DNA of 29,763 bases from UBA1081 sp045658165 (GCA_045658165.1 JAZOUN010000102.1:1-29763), one strand, 5' to 3'; positions 1-6,408 are shown, counted from the stretch's first letter. Made by a program: numbers and translations. Notes: generated by a model not told the origin, from the sequence alone.

Positions 1-104
1 TCTTTGTAATCGATATATTCTGTCTTTTCAACACAGAATGTGCAGACTTTTCTACGGCCTTTTCTGTTGCCGGGACGTCCGCCCTTTTCTTTATCGTAAG
101 CCAT
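1..104 (-). CDS. rpsR: 30S ribosomal protein S18 (N-terminal part)
   Basis: This is the first 34 codons of S18; the rest lies beyond the left edge of the window. The visible protein begins MAYDKEKGGRPGNRKGRR and continues with VCTFC and EKTEYIDYK, the characteristic S18 N-terminal region with its CxxC pair. The start is supported by an AGGAGG sequence just upstream (plus strand 113-118). S18 pairs with S6 on the platform of the small subunit. The gene is third in a compact rpsF-ssb-rpsR operon, 25 bases after ssb. The S6-S18 complex is known in other bacteria to bind its own mRNA leader, and a candidate site is seen ahead of rpsF. Confidence 0.96.
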   Translation of the reverse strand, partial: MAYDKEKGGRPGNRKGRRKVCTFCVEKTEYIDYK

Positions 105-129
105 TACGGAAACCTCCTATTTAAGAATA

Positions 130-567
130 TCAGAACGGAAGATCATCTTCCGCTGCATCAACGCCTGAAAAATCATCAGAAACGTTGGTTTGGAAGGATG
201 CGGGCTGAGCTGCAGGAGCAGGGAATCTGTCTCCCATTGCACCTGATTCACTTTTTGAACCACAAAAGCTTACATTGTCTGCGAGAATCTCAAATGTCTG
301 TCTTCTGACACCGTCTTTTTCATATGAACCTGTCTGAATTGATCCCTGAACAGCGATCATCTGACCTTTACGAAAATACTTTGAGACAAAATCTGCAGTC
401 TGACGCCAAGCAACAACATTGATAAAATCAGTCTGACGCTCAGATCCCTGACGCTGATAAGCTCTGTCAACAGCTACAGAAAATCTTACAAAAGAGATAT
501 TTGAGGATGTTGTTCTCAATTCGGGATCAGTTGTTAATCTGCCCATGATTACAGCACAATTAAGCAT
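130..567 (-). CDS. ssb: Single-stranded DNA-binding protein
   Basis: A 145-residue SSB. The N-terminal OB fold (about residues 1-105) has the family signatures MGRLTTDPELR, FINVVAWR and a FRKGQMIAVQGSIQTG segment. A low-complexity Gln/Ala/Ser linker follows, and the protein ends in the acidic tip DDLPF that recruits replication and repair partners. It coats ssDNA during replication, repair and recombination. It sits between rpsF and rpsR with 25-base gaps on each side, the classic Firmicute arrangement, so its expression is probably coupled to the S6/S18 genes. Length and motifs are normal and nothing suggests a phage or plasmid paralogue. Confidence 0.97.
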   Translation of the reverse strand: MLNCAVIMGRLTTDPELRTTSSNISFVRFSVAVDRAYQRQGSERQTDFINVVAWRQTADFVSKYFRKGQMIAVQGSIQTGSYEKDGVRRQTFEILADNVSFCGSKSESGAMGDRFPAPAAQPASFQTNVSDDFSGVDAAEDDLPF

Positions 568-592
568 TTTTTTGCATCCTTTCTAAAGGAAA

Positions 593-928
593 TTATTCTG
601 CAGCTTCTTCTGCTGCTTCTGCTGTTTCAACAGCTTCAGTCTTCTCGACCTTGATGATCATTGTACGAACTGCATCATCTGTGATGTTGATGATACGCTC
701 GAACTCTGCGGGGAATTCAGGCTCTGATGCGAATGTGTAGAGCACGTAGTAGCCTTCATTCTCGTAGTTGATGGGATATGCGAGCTTTCTTTTGCCCCAT
801 TCATCAACTGAGTCAAGAGTTCCGTTTGCTTCGATAAGAGCCTTAAACTTTTCTACAAGAGCGGGGATCTTGTCTTCACCGTTCTTTACTGAAAAGATAA
901 CGACTGCTTCGTAGTTAGCTTTTGACAT
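593..928 (-). CDS. rpsF: 30S ribosomal protein S6
   Basis: A 111-residue S6. The start is set at the ATG at 928 (protein MSKANYEAVVIFSVKNGED) rather than an in-frame start 17 codons upstream, because an AGAAGGAGGTG Shine-Dalgarno lies the right distance before it and S6 proteins begin here. The S6 fold is recognisable from GTLDSVDEWGKRKLAYPI and EGYYVLYTF. The C-terminal tail is Glu/Ala rich, as is common in Gram-positive S6. First gene of rpsF-ssb-rpsR, read from a strong promoter at 1006-1034 with a leader of about 70 bases containing hairpins. S6 binds 16S rRNA as a dimer with S18. Confidence 0.97.
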   Translation of the reverse strand: MSKANYEAVVIFSVKNGEDKIPALVEKFKALIEANGTLDSVDEWGKRKLAYPINYENEGYYVLYTFASEPEFPAEFERIINITDDAVRTMIIKVEKTEAVETAEAAEEAAE

Positions 929-952
929 TAGTTGCACCTCCTTCTGGACATT

Positions 953-979
953 GGCCCCCTTGTCGGGAGCAAGGGTCAC
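953..979 (-). promoter_or_regulatory. Candidate S6:S18-binding leader hairpin of rpsF
   Basis: In the rpsF 5' leader, read on the minus strand, CCCTTG pairs with CAAGGG (plus 957-962 and 970-975) around a 7-base loop CTCCCGA, followed at once by GGCC. The known rpsF leader motif that binds S6:S18 in many bacteria is a hairpin with a conserved unpaired CCG. Position between promoter and ribosome binding site, and the CCG in the loop, fit that motif. A separate AT-rich hairpin (CTGTTATA/TATAACAG) lies nearer the transcription start. I could not align it to the published covariance model, so the assignment is tentative. Confidence 0.45.
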
Positions 980-1005
980 TGTTATATTTATAACAGACTT
1001 TATGA

Positions 1006-1034
1006 ATTATAACAGAACAAAACTGATTTGTCAA
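1006..1034 (-). promoter_or_regulatory. Consensus sigma-A promoter of rpsF-ssb-rpsR
   Basis: Minus-strand TTGACA (plus 1029-1034) is separated by exactly 17 bases from TATAAT (plus 1006-1011). Both hexamers match consensus perfectly, as expected for a highly expressed ribosomal-protein operon. It begins only 16 bases after the stop codon of the upstream vanY-like gene, with no terminator visible between them. Confidence 0.88.
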
Positions 1035-1050
1035 GCGAAATATAAGAAAT

Positions 1051-1965
1051 TTATGCCAGTCCGAGATATTCTTCAAGACACAGTCCGCTTGCCTTTATTT
1101 TGGCTGCATTTTCTGTTCCGACATATCTCCAATGCCAGGGTTCAAATTTAACACCGGTGATACTTGTTTTATTTTCAGGATATCTTAAAATAAAGCCATA
1201 ATCCGCCGCATTTTCACAAAGCCAGGCGTACTCTTTAGTGTTCTGGAAATTTGCGCTTGTTGCTGCACAGATTATATCCATACAGATGCCGATGTTATGC
1301 TCAGAGCTTCCCGGAGGGTTACGTCTCTTTGATGCAAGAAGCTCAGCATCTTCCCTGCTGTTTCCCTGTTGCAGATATTCATTGACATACTCATCGAACA
1401 AATATTTCTGCCTTGAATAACTCCTGTATCCTGAACAGGGTGTCAGATATATATTATCTGCTGCAGCGGCTTCGTACATTCTGTTATATGCCTGTGCAGC
1501 TCTTGAATCCATTTTCGTCTGAGTACCTGCCACATTTGACAGTGAAATTTTCTTTTCAGTGTCTGCACTGACTCGTCTGTTACGGTTAAGACATATAAGT
1601 TCCCATTCTGAAGTTGAAGAGGGATAACTTATAAGCGTACCTGTCAAAATGTAATCAGCAGTTGCGGCAACAGTAGTTTCCTGTTTGCCCGTTGTTGCTG
1701 CAGTCGTGGTTGTAACATCTGTTTTGGTGGTAATAACCGCAGTCAAAGCCTCTGTAGTTTTTTCCGCCTCTGTTGTGGATTCCGTTATAAATAAAGTTGT
1801 TGTTTCCTTAATTATTTCTGTTGTTTCTTTTTCTGTATTTGTATGACGTATAACAAAATTCGTGATCATAAATGTCACAAAAAACAAAACAACAAGAAAA
1901 ACAGCTATGGATGCAGTCATAATTTTTTTACTCTGAAACAACTCTGTTAACTTCTCTTTTTTCAT
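1051..1965 (-). CDS. D-alanyl-D-alanine carboxypeptidase, VanY/M15 family, membrane anchored
   Basis: A 304-residue protein predicted to trim the terminal D-Ala of peptidoglycan stem peptides outside the membrane. Residues about 15-37 form one transmembrane anchor after a Lys-rich N-terminus. A long Thr-rich linker (about 40-105) follows, then the M15B peptidase domain with zinc motif SEHNIGICMDI (about 221-231, His and Asp ligands) and EPWHWRYVG (about 275-283, catalytic Glu and third His ligand). All expected metal and catalytic residues are present. The ATG at 1965 is preferred over an in-frame GTG three codons upstream because AAAGGTG sits eight bases before it. It has its own consensus promoter. 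Without vanHAX-type neighbours it is more likely a housekeeping wall hydrolase than glycopeptide resistance. Confidence 0.88.
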   Translation of the reverse strand: MKKEKLTELFQSKKIMTASIAVFLVVLFFVTFMITNFVIRHTNTEKETTEIIKETTTLFITESTTEAEKTTEALTAVITTKTDVTTTTAATTGKQETTVAATADYILTGTLISYPSSTSEWELICLNRNRRVSADTEKKISLSNVAGTQTKMDSRAAQAYNRMYEAAAADNIYLTPCSGYRSYSRQKYLFDEYVNEYLQQGNSREDAELLASKRRNPPGSSEHNIGICMDIICAATSANFQNTKEYAWLCENAADYGFILRYPENKTSITGVKFEPWHWRYVGTENAAKIKASGLCLEEYLGLA

Positions 1966-2062
1966 AAACGACACCTTTTTGATTTTTCTGACATTATAAC
2001 TTGCAAAATCAAATTAAAAATTAAAAAAATGAATTTTTTTACAAAGTTCGCATTTTATTTAT

Positions 2063-2091
2063 ATTATACATTTATTTTGTCTGTTTGTCAA
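2063..2091 (-). promoter_or_regulatory. Consensus sigma-A promoter of the VanY-like gene
   Basis: On the minus strand TTGACA (plus 2086-2091), a 17-base spacer and TATAAT (plus 2063-2068) are all perfect consensus. The leader to the ATG at 1965 is about 90 bases and AT rich. Confidence 0.82.
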
Positions 2092-2149
2092 AAAAAATCT
2101 ATGGTAATTTTGCACAATATGTTATTATTGTTTTTATGTGGATTTACAA

Positions 2150-2178
2150 TCGACAATTATATTTTATTATGATATTAT
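2150..2178 (+). promoter_or_regulatory. Probable promoter of the M28 peptidase gene
   Basis: TCGACA (2150-2155), a 17-base spacer and TATTAT (2173-2178) precede the gene. An overlapping TATAAT at 2176-2181 has a less favourable 20-base spacing. The region is very AT rich, so the exact hexamer is uncertain. It is divergent from the promoter at 2063-2091. Confidence 0.5.
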
Positions 2179-2209
2179 AATATAGATATAAAATTTGGAG
2201 GATGAAACA

Positions 2210-3454
2210 ATGAAACCACAGGATTGCGGTCCTCAGTACAAGTCCAAACTGAGGGAATGTGCGAATTTCGCCGCATGGACAATTAAAAAAGTCTGCAAAG
2301 ATATAGGCCCCAGACCTTCCGGTAGTGAGGCTGAACTCAAAGCTCAGGAATTAATGGCAAAACAGACAGGAAAAGCTGCAGATGAAGTTGTAACCGAAGA
2401 ATTTACAATTGCAAACAAGGCTTTCTTCGGCTGGACAAAAATTGACGGTGTATTACTTTTTATTGCATCACTGTTCCTTCTTTTCAGCATGCCTTTAGTT
2501 TCACTTATTCTTGCACTTGCAGCTACAACATGTCTCGCAGGTGAATTCCTTTTCTACAAAGAATTTCTTGATAAATTCTATAAAAAACAGACATCACACA
2601 ATGTAATGCTCTCAAGAAAACCCACAGGCGAAGTAAAAAGAAGAATTTATTTTGCAGGACATGCAGACTCTTCTTTTGAATGGAGATATACTCACCTTGT
2701 AGGCCCCGGCATGATGTATTTTGTTTTCATTTATGCTGCAGTAGGTCTCGGCTGGAATATTGTTTTCAGCATAGTAAGTCTCATTCAGGGCAACCTTATC
2801 ACTCCTGCTGCTACAGATATCAGCTGGTTTGCATGGGCAGGTCTTGCTTTCCTTCCCGCTTTTGTACTTTTGTTCTTCTTTATTGATTACAAAACTTGTG
2901 TTGACGGTGCAAACGACAACCTTACCGGTTGTATGGTTGCTGCAGCAGTACTCAAGTTTATGGATGACAATAATGTAAGATTTGAAAACACAGAAGTTGT
3001 TGCTGTATTCTCAGGCGCTGAAGAAGCAGGTGTAAGAGGTGCAAAGGATTTTGCAAAGAAACACGTTCAGGAATGCAAAGATATTGAAACAATGTTTGTT
3101 GCACTCGACACATTCAAAGATTACGATGATATGTTTATTTACAACAGAGATATGTCAGGTCTTACAAAACATGATGACAGATGCTGTAAGCTTCTTAAAA
3201 AGGCTGCTCTCAATGCAGGTATTGACATGAAGTATTCAGTTATCTTTGCCGGTGCATCTGATGCGGCTGCAACATCTCAGGCAGGAATCCCCAGTGTTTC
3301 TCTCGCAGCAATGAATCCAGGACCTCCCAGATACTATCACACAAGAAGAGATAAGGCAGACATTATTGATCTCAAAACAATCGAAAAGGGCGTTGAAATT
3401 GCTCTTGAAGCTGCATATATTTTTGATGAAAAAGGTCTTTGTGATAATTATTAA
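2210..3454 (+). CDS. M28-family zinc peptidase with membrane segments
   Basis: A 414-residue M28 aminopeptidase-like protein. The two-zinc ligand set is visible: His in FAGHAD (about 151), the bridging Asp in GANDNLTG (about 236), the catalytic Glu pair in SGAEEAG (about 271-272), Asp in ALDTF (about 300) and His in YYHTRRDKAD (about 377). Hydrophobic stretches at about 80-115 and 165-227 give roughly four transmembrane spans, two of them inserted between the first and second zinc-ligand motifs, so the enzyme is membrane embedded. The ATG at 2210 is chosen because GGAGG lies eight bases upstream; an in-frame TTG five codons earlier overlaps that site. The substrate is unknown. It is followed by a lipoprotein gene with its own promoter. 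Confidence 0.85.
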   Translation: MKPQDCGPQYKSKLRECANFAAWTIKKVCKDIGPRPSGSEAELKAQELMAKQTGKAADEVVTEEFTIANKAFFGWTKIDGVLLFIASLFLLFSMPLVSLILALAATTCLAGEFLFYKEFLDKFYKKQTSHNVMLSRKPTGEVKRRIYFAGHADSSFEWRYTHLVGPGMMYFVFIYAAVGLGWNIVFSIVSLIQGNLITPAATDISWFAWAGLAFLPAFVLLFFFIDYKTCVDGANDNLTGCMVAAAVLKFMDDNNVRFENTEVVAVFSGAEEAGVRGAKDFAKKHVQECKDIETMFVALDTFKDYDDMFIYNRDMSGLTKHDDRCCKLLKKAALNAGIDMKYSVIFAGASDAAATSQAGIPSVSLAAMNPGPPRYYHTRRDKADIIDLKTIEKGVEIALEAAYIFDEKGLCDNY

Positions 3455-3462
3455 TTTTACTA

Positions 3463-3491
3463 TTGTAAATCTAATTATTGTATGATATAAT
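3463..3491 (+). promoter_or_regulatory. Promoter of the lipoprotein gene
   Basis: TTGTAA (3463-3468), a 17-base spacer and TATAAT (3486-3491), with a TGA immediately before the -10 that resembles an extended -10. It sits right after the M28 stop codon, so the lipoprotein can be expressed independently. Confidence 0.65.
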
Positions 3492-3534
3492 AATTTTATT
3501 AAATATCACCAAAATCCGAAAGGGGTTTTCACTC

Positions 3535-4461
3535 ATGAAAAAGAACATTTCAGTTTTAATGGCAATTTTACTTTGCTTTACAATGATTGCATCTTTCACA
3601 GCTTGTACTGATACAACAGCAGAAGTTGAAGAAGATCCGTTTGTAGCTGCTACTATTGATGTAGGTGATGCAATCCCCGTATCAGAAAATGAAATAATCG
3701 CATTTTATAACGATATCATATCAAAAGTTCAGTCAGATGCCAACTTTACTGCTAAAAACAAACCCGGTGTAAAGACAAATGAATCTCTCCGTGCTGATTC
3801 AATCAAAATTCTTGCACTTAATACTGCAACCGGTGAAGCAACAGAAAGTGATTCACTCAAAGCACTCAACAATTCAGCAAAAGCAATCAAAGACAGAATT
3901 ATCGGCGGTATTGACACATCAATCCCCGTTATTCCTTTCGGTGATATGAACAGTTCTGTAAGCTCTGTAATTTATCCCTACGATTCAACTGCTGTAACTC
4001 TTACAACAGAAGATGTACTTAAAGCTGAATGCAGTGCAGACGGAAACAACCTCAATATTTCTATCGTTCTTAACAACACAACTGAAACAATTGAAAATGT
4101 TTTCGGTATCAGAGATAAGGAAGCAGTTCTTGCAGCACTTAATGAAAACTGTGCAGAATACGCAAGTGTTAATGATTACTCAGTAACATATGTTGCTGAT
4201 GAAGAAAACAACACATACTCAACAATCAACCTCAGTGTTGAACTTGAGAAACAGGAAGACGGCACATACAAGTGCACAGGCAGAATCACATCATTCAGAA
4301 TCAATATTATTGCTGATATCGCAGCTGATCTTACATGCAAAGGATCTTTTGCAGACAACGGTGATGTACAGATCCAGTTCAGAATGACTGATGAAAAGAA
4401 CTATGAATTTGACTGGCTCGGCACAGCATCATGGGAACCTGTTGAAGAAGTAACAGAATAA
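3535..4461 (+). CDS. Putative lipoprotein of unknown function
   Basis: A 308-residue protein beginning MKKNISVLMAILLCFTM with a lipobox ending in FTAC, giving lipidation at about Cys24 and anchoring on the outer face of the membrane. An AAAGGGG sequence precedes the ATG at 3535, which is preferred over an in-frame start 19 codons upstream that would put charged residues ahead of the signal peptide. The mature protein is acidic, rich in Asn/Thr/Asp, and the second half alternates beta-strand-like segments such as VTYVADEENNTYSTINLSVEL. No enzymatic motif is recognised and no family is assigned. It lies downstream of the M28 peptidase in the same direction and ends at a strong terminator. Confidence 0.75.
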   Translation: MKKNISVLMAILLCFTMIASFTACTDTTAEVEEDPFVAATIDVGDAIPVSENEIIAFYNDIISKVQSDANFTAKNKPGVKTNESLRADSIKILALNTATGEATESDSLKALNNSAKAIKDRIIGGIDTSIPVIPFGDMNSSVSSVIYPYDSTAVTLTTEDVLKAECSADGNNLNISIVLNNTTETIENVFGIRDKEAVLAALNENCAEYASVNDYSVTYVADEENNTYSTINLSVELEKQEDGTYKCTGRITSFRINIIADIAADLTCKGSFADNGDVQIQFRMTDEKNYEFDWLGTASWEPVEEVTE

Positions 4462-4469
4462 AAAAAATT

Positions 4470-4499
4470 AAAGGAGCTGGTTACAGCTCCTTTTTTATT
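4470..4499. terminator. Bidirectional rho-independent terminator
   Basis: A 10-bp stem AAAGGAGCTG/CAGCTCCTTT with a GTTA loop (4470-4493) is followed by a T run on plus and preceded by an A run that becomes a T run on minus. It separates the convergent lipoprotein gene and XRE regulator gene. The plus-side T run overlaps the last codon of the regulator gene. Confidence 0.92.
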
Positions 4500-5103
4500 T
4501 ACCAAGCATTTTTTCATATCTTTCACGAATGAGTTTCTCTGAATTATTTATAACTGTTTTAAGAAATTCAGGTTCTTCAGTGTATGCATTCTGTGAAGAT
4601 TTTTCTTTTTGTCTTACACCGGAAAACATTTTATCAAGAATACGAGATGCGAGAATTTCTCCGTCTTTTGCATTGATTTCAAACCAATCCTTATCGGAAA
4701 TGCCGTATTTTACACTGAGAAGCGCAAATCTGTATACAGACATAAGTATTGCTTCACGCAGACTGTTCTCTGCAGAATCACCGGATGCACTGAGTTTTTC
4801 ACTCAGACTTACAATTGCTCTGAAAATTGTTTTTATTTTGAGTTCACTGTCAGTAGCAAGTTCAGTTTTTGTATAAATATCGTTAAAACCGTGTCTGCTG
4901 TCTGAAATTCCGAGCAGATAATCAGAAGTAACATCATAGTAGTCACAGGCTTTTTTTATAAAATCAAGCTTACACTCTCTTATTCCCTTTTCATAATGAG
5001 ACAAAAGAGCCTGTGAAACGCCAAGACATGATGCGGCTTCTTTCTGACTTAAATTTCTTTCTTTTCTGAGATCTGTAAGACGCAATGCAAAATCTGCACT
5101 CAT
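4495..5103 (-). CDS. XRE/Cro-type helix-turn-helix transcriptional regulator
   Basis: A 202-residue regulator. Residues about 6-65 form an HTH_3 domain: LRLTDLRKERNLSQKEAA, then GVSQALLSHYEKG as the recognition helix region, then the YYDVTSDYLLG ending typical of the family. The C-terminal 140 residues are mostly helical, with no recognised ligand or peptidase motif. The ATG at 5103 has GGGGTG six bases upstream; an upstream in-frame GTG overlaps that site and is rejected. It is divergent from the histidine-phosphatase gene, with promoters whose -10 boxes touch, so it could regulate itself and that neighbour; this is inference from arrangement only. Confidence 0.85.
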   Translation of the reverse strand: MSADFALRLTDLRKERNLSQKEAASCLGVSQALLSHYEKGIRECKLDFIKKACDYYDVTSDYLLGISDSRHGFNDIYTKTELATDSELKIKTIFRAIVSLSEKLSASGDSAENSLREAILMSVYRFALLSVKYGISDKDWFEINAKDGEILASRILDKMFSGVRQKEKSSQNAYTEEPEFLKTVINNSEKLIRERYEKMLGK

Positions 5104-5105
5104 AC

Positions 5106-5134
5106 TTGACACCCCACAATTATTGATGTATATT
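5106..5134 (+). promoter_or_regulatory. Promoter of the histidine-phosphatase-like gene
   Basis: TTGACA (5106-5111), a 17-base spacer and TATATT (5129-5134). The -35 box lies immediately upstream of the start codon of the divergent XRE gene and overlaps its ribosome binding region on the other strand. Confidence 0.68.
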
Positions 5135-5163
5135 ATTCTACAACAGACAAAACAATTTGTAAA
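5135..5163 (-). promoter_or_regulatory. Promoter of the XRE regulator gene
   Basis: On the minus strand TTTACA (plus 5158-5163), 17 bases, TAGAAT (plus 5135-5140). Its -10 box is directly adjacent to the -10 box of the opposing promoter at 5106-5134. An inverted repeat ACAAA-N4-TTTGT at 5147-5160 overlaps the -35 region and is a possible operator. Confidence 0.6.
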
Positions 5164-5175
5164 GGACTAAATTTA

Positions 5176-5868
5176 ATGAGAAACTATAAAATTTATCTTA
5201 TAAGAAACGGTTTGACAAAAGGAACAATTGAAGGCAGATATATCGGACATACAGATGAACCTTTGTGCGAAGAGGGCATAAGTCAGGTAAAAGAACTTGC
5301 AACAACGGGTTACTTTCCGGAAGTTGAAGCTGTTTTTTCAAGTCCTTTAAAACGTTGTACAGAAACAGCAGAACTGATTTATCCCGACAAAGAGCCTATT
5401 CTTCTTGACGAACTCATGGAGTGTAACTTCGGTGAGTTTGAAGGTTCAACTGCTGACGAACTGAGTGAAAACGAATATTTCAAGACATGGCTTAAGGGCG
5501 GAAGCGATGCAGCTCCCCCGTTCGGTGAATCAAACAAGGATTTCAGTACAAGAATATGCAACGGTTTCATAAAAATAGTTGAAGGTCTGCTCAAAACAGG
5601 TACAAGAGAATGTGCAATAGTAACTCACGGCGGAATAATAATGTCACTGCTTGCAGCATTCGGTCTTCCTGAAGCACCGCTCACCGATTGGAGAACTCCG
5701 TCAGGCTGCGGATATATGCTCAGTCTCAATGCTTCAATCTGGTCAAGACTCAGAAAAATTGAAGTAACAGATGAAATCCCGTTCACAATCCGTGAAGAAT
5801 CAGACGATGACTGGTTCTCTGACGGCAGTGAATTTATATGGCATGATTACGAAACAGATGAAGAATAA
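5176..5868 (+). CDS. Histidine-phosphatase (phosphoglycerate mutase-like) superfamily protein lacking the nucleophilic His
   Basis: A 230-residue member of the histidine phosphatase superfamily by overall pattern: LIRNGLT at 8-14, FSSPLKRCTETA at about 54-65, MECNFGEFEG at about 81-90 and VTHGG at 149-153. The family's phospho-acceptor motif is RHG; here it is R10-N11-G12, encoded AGA AAC GGT, so the nucleophilic His is Asn. The other active-site residues (Arg10, Arg60, Glu82, His151) are kept. It may therefore bind phospho-ligands without the usual phosphoenzyme chemistry. The last 40 residues form an acidic tail. AAAGGA lies nine bases before the ATG. It is divergent from an XRE regulator. 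Confidence 0.82.
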   Translation: MRNYKIYLIRNGLTKGTIEGRYIGHTDEPLCEEGISQVKELATTGYFPEVEAVFSSPLKRCTETAELIYPDKEPILLDELMECNFGEFEGSTADELSENEYFKTWLKGGSDAAPPFGESNKDFSTRICNGFIKIVEGLLKTGTRECAIVTHGGIIMSLLAAFGLPEAPLTDWRTPSGCGYMLSLNASIWSRLRKIEVTDEIPFTIREESDDDWFSDGSEFIWHDYETDEE

Positions 5869-5887
5869 AAAAATAAGGATGTAATTA

Positions 5888-5922
5888 GCCGAGTGTTCGT
5901 AAGGACACTCGGCAGTTTTATT
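5888..5922 (+). terminator. Strong hairpin after the histidine-phosphatase-like gene, possible terminator
   Basis: GCCGAGTGT (5888-5896) pairs with ACACTCGGC (5905-5913), extendable by two pairs to close on a GTAA loop. It is followed by AGTTTTATT, which is T rich but not a clean T run. It could end the upstream transcript or be the first unit of the hairpin array, because the following 9-mer is one of the array linkers. Confidence 0.5.
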
Positions 5923-6088
5923 CGCCATACGGCGAGTGATATTGCTTCACAGTTTTATTGTGCTTTGCACAGTGTTATTGTCCTTCGGACAGTTTTAAGC
6001 GAATAAAATAACACTGAAGCCGCAAGGCTTTAATATCACTTTTGATTTATCAAAAATATCACTGCAAATTTTAATTTGCAATATCACT
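5914..6088. repeat. Array of mini-hairpins joined by 9-base linkers, two halves in opposite orientation
   Basis: Right half: the exact 9-mer AATATCACT occurs at 6032-6040, 6055-6063 and 6080-6088, with AATAACACT at 6007-6015; between them lie unrelated hairpins (AAGCC-GCAA-GGCTT, TTTGA-TTTA-TCAAA, GCAAATT-TT-AATTTGC). Left half: linkers are the reverse complement family, AGTGATATT (5935-5943), AGTGTTATT (5971-5979) and AGTTTTATT (5914-5922, 5951-5959), separating CGCC-ATAC-GGCG, GTGC-TTT-GCAC and GTCC-TTC-GGAC. A longer inverted repeat TTTTATTCGC (5916-5925)/GCGAATAAAA (5999-6008) spans the left half. Stems vary while linkers are conserved, opposite to ordinary tandem repeats. Function unknown. 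Confidence 0.8.
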
Positions 6089-6152
6089 TATGCACACCGA
6101 AGAAAATATTTTCGCCTTAGCGTAGTTGTTGTTAAAGTATATAACCCACTAT

Positions 6153-6182
6153 GACACTTTCAAACCGAAAGTGTCTCTTTTT
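6153..6182 (+). terminator. Rho-independent terminator, plus strand
   Basis: GACACTTTC (6153-6161) pairs with GAAAGTGTC (6167-6175) around AAACC, followed by TCTTTTT. It would stop transcripts arriving from the histidine-phosphatase-like gene and the hairpin array. Confidence 0.82.
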
Positions 6183-6184
6183 AT

Positions 6185-6225
6185 ATAAAAAATCGGGAGC
6201 ACTTCATTACAAAGTGTCTCCCGAT
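6185..6225 (-). terminator. Rho-independent terminator, minus strand (end of the cwlD-radA operon)
   Basis: On the minus strand ATCGGGAG then CACTT pairs with AAGTG then CTCCCGAT (plus 6192-6225) with one bulged A and a 7-base loop, followed by a run of six T. It faces the plus-strand terminator at 6153-6182, so the two transcription units are insulated. Confidence 0.9.
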
Positions 6226-6282
6226 AATTTTAACTGTCCTTAGCAACCCCGCACATTTTACAGCCTTATTTTTTTACTGTTA

Positions 6283-6408
6283 TCAATAGAAAATTTCCTG
6301 CTTTTTATGATACTTCTTTATCATTCTTTTAACCGCAGACCAAATTACTGCAAGGGTAGTAAAAGCCATAAAAGTTGCTGCAGGATTTTTTACATTATTT
6401 TTCTTCAT
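6283..6408 (-). CDS. Small single-span membrane protein, 41 residues
   Basis: A 41-residue reading frame beginning MKKNNVKNPAATFMAF. A hydrophobic segment of about 17 residues (about 10-26, including TLAVIWSAV) is followed by a strongly basic stretch (KRMIKKYHKK) and ends EIFY. GGAGG sits seven bases before the ATG, and the ATG abuts the stop codon of the upstream DUF6873-like gene, so the pair is translationally linked. The frame ends 58 bases before a strong terminator. The ribosome site and spacing are convincing; the function is unknown. A basic-inside, single-span topology fits the composition. Confidence 0.68.
   Translation of the reverse strand: MKKNNVKNPAATFMAFTTLAVIWSAVKRMIKKYHKKQEIFY

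Larger units (their letters stand above)
5869..6282. other. Non-coding region with hairpin array and convergent terminators
   Basis: No credible coding sequence is seen on either strand in this 414-base stretch. It holds a strong hairpin at 5888-5913, an array of short hairpins with 9-base linkers at 5914-6088, an AT palindrome around 6102-6113 (GAAAATATTTTC), a plus-strand terminator at 6153-6182 and a minus-strand terminator at 6185-6225. The two terminators share the 10-mer AAAGTGTCTC at 6168-6177 and 6211-6220. Confidence 0.8.

Noticed and set aside
1051..1965. Glycopeptide resistance (vanY) gene
   Set aside because: The family is right, but there is no vanH, vanA-type ligase, vanX or two-component system nearby, so a housekeeping carboxypeptidase is more likely.
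5914..6088. CRISPR array
   Set aside because: The repeats are only 9 bases, occur in both orientations, the spacers are palindromes of 7-16 bases, and no cas gene is present.
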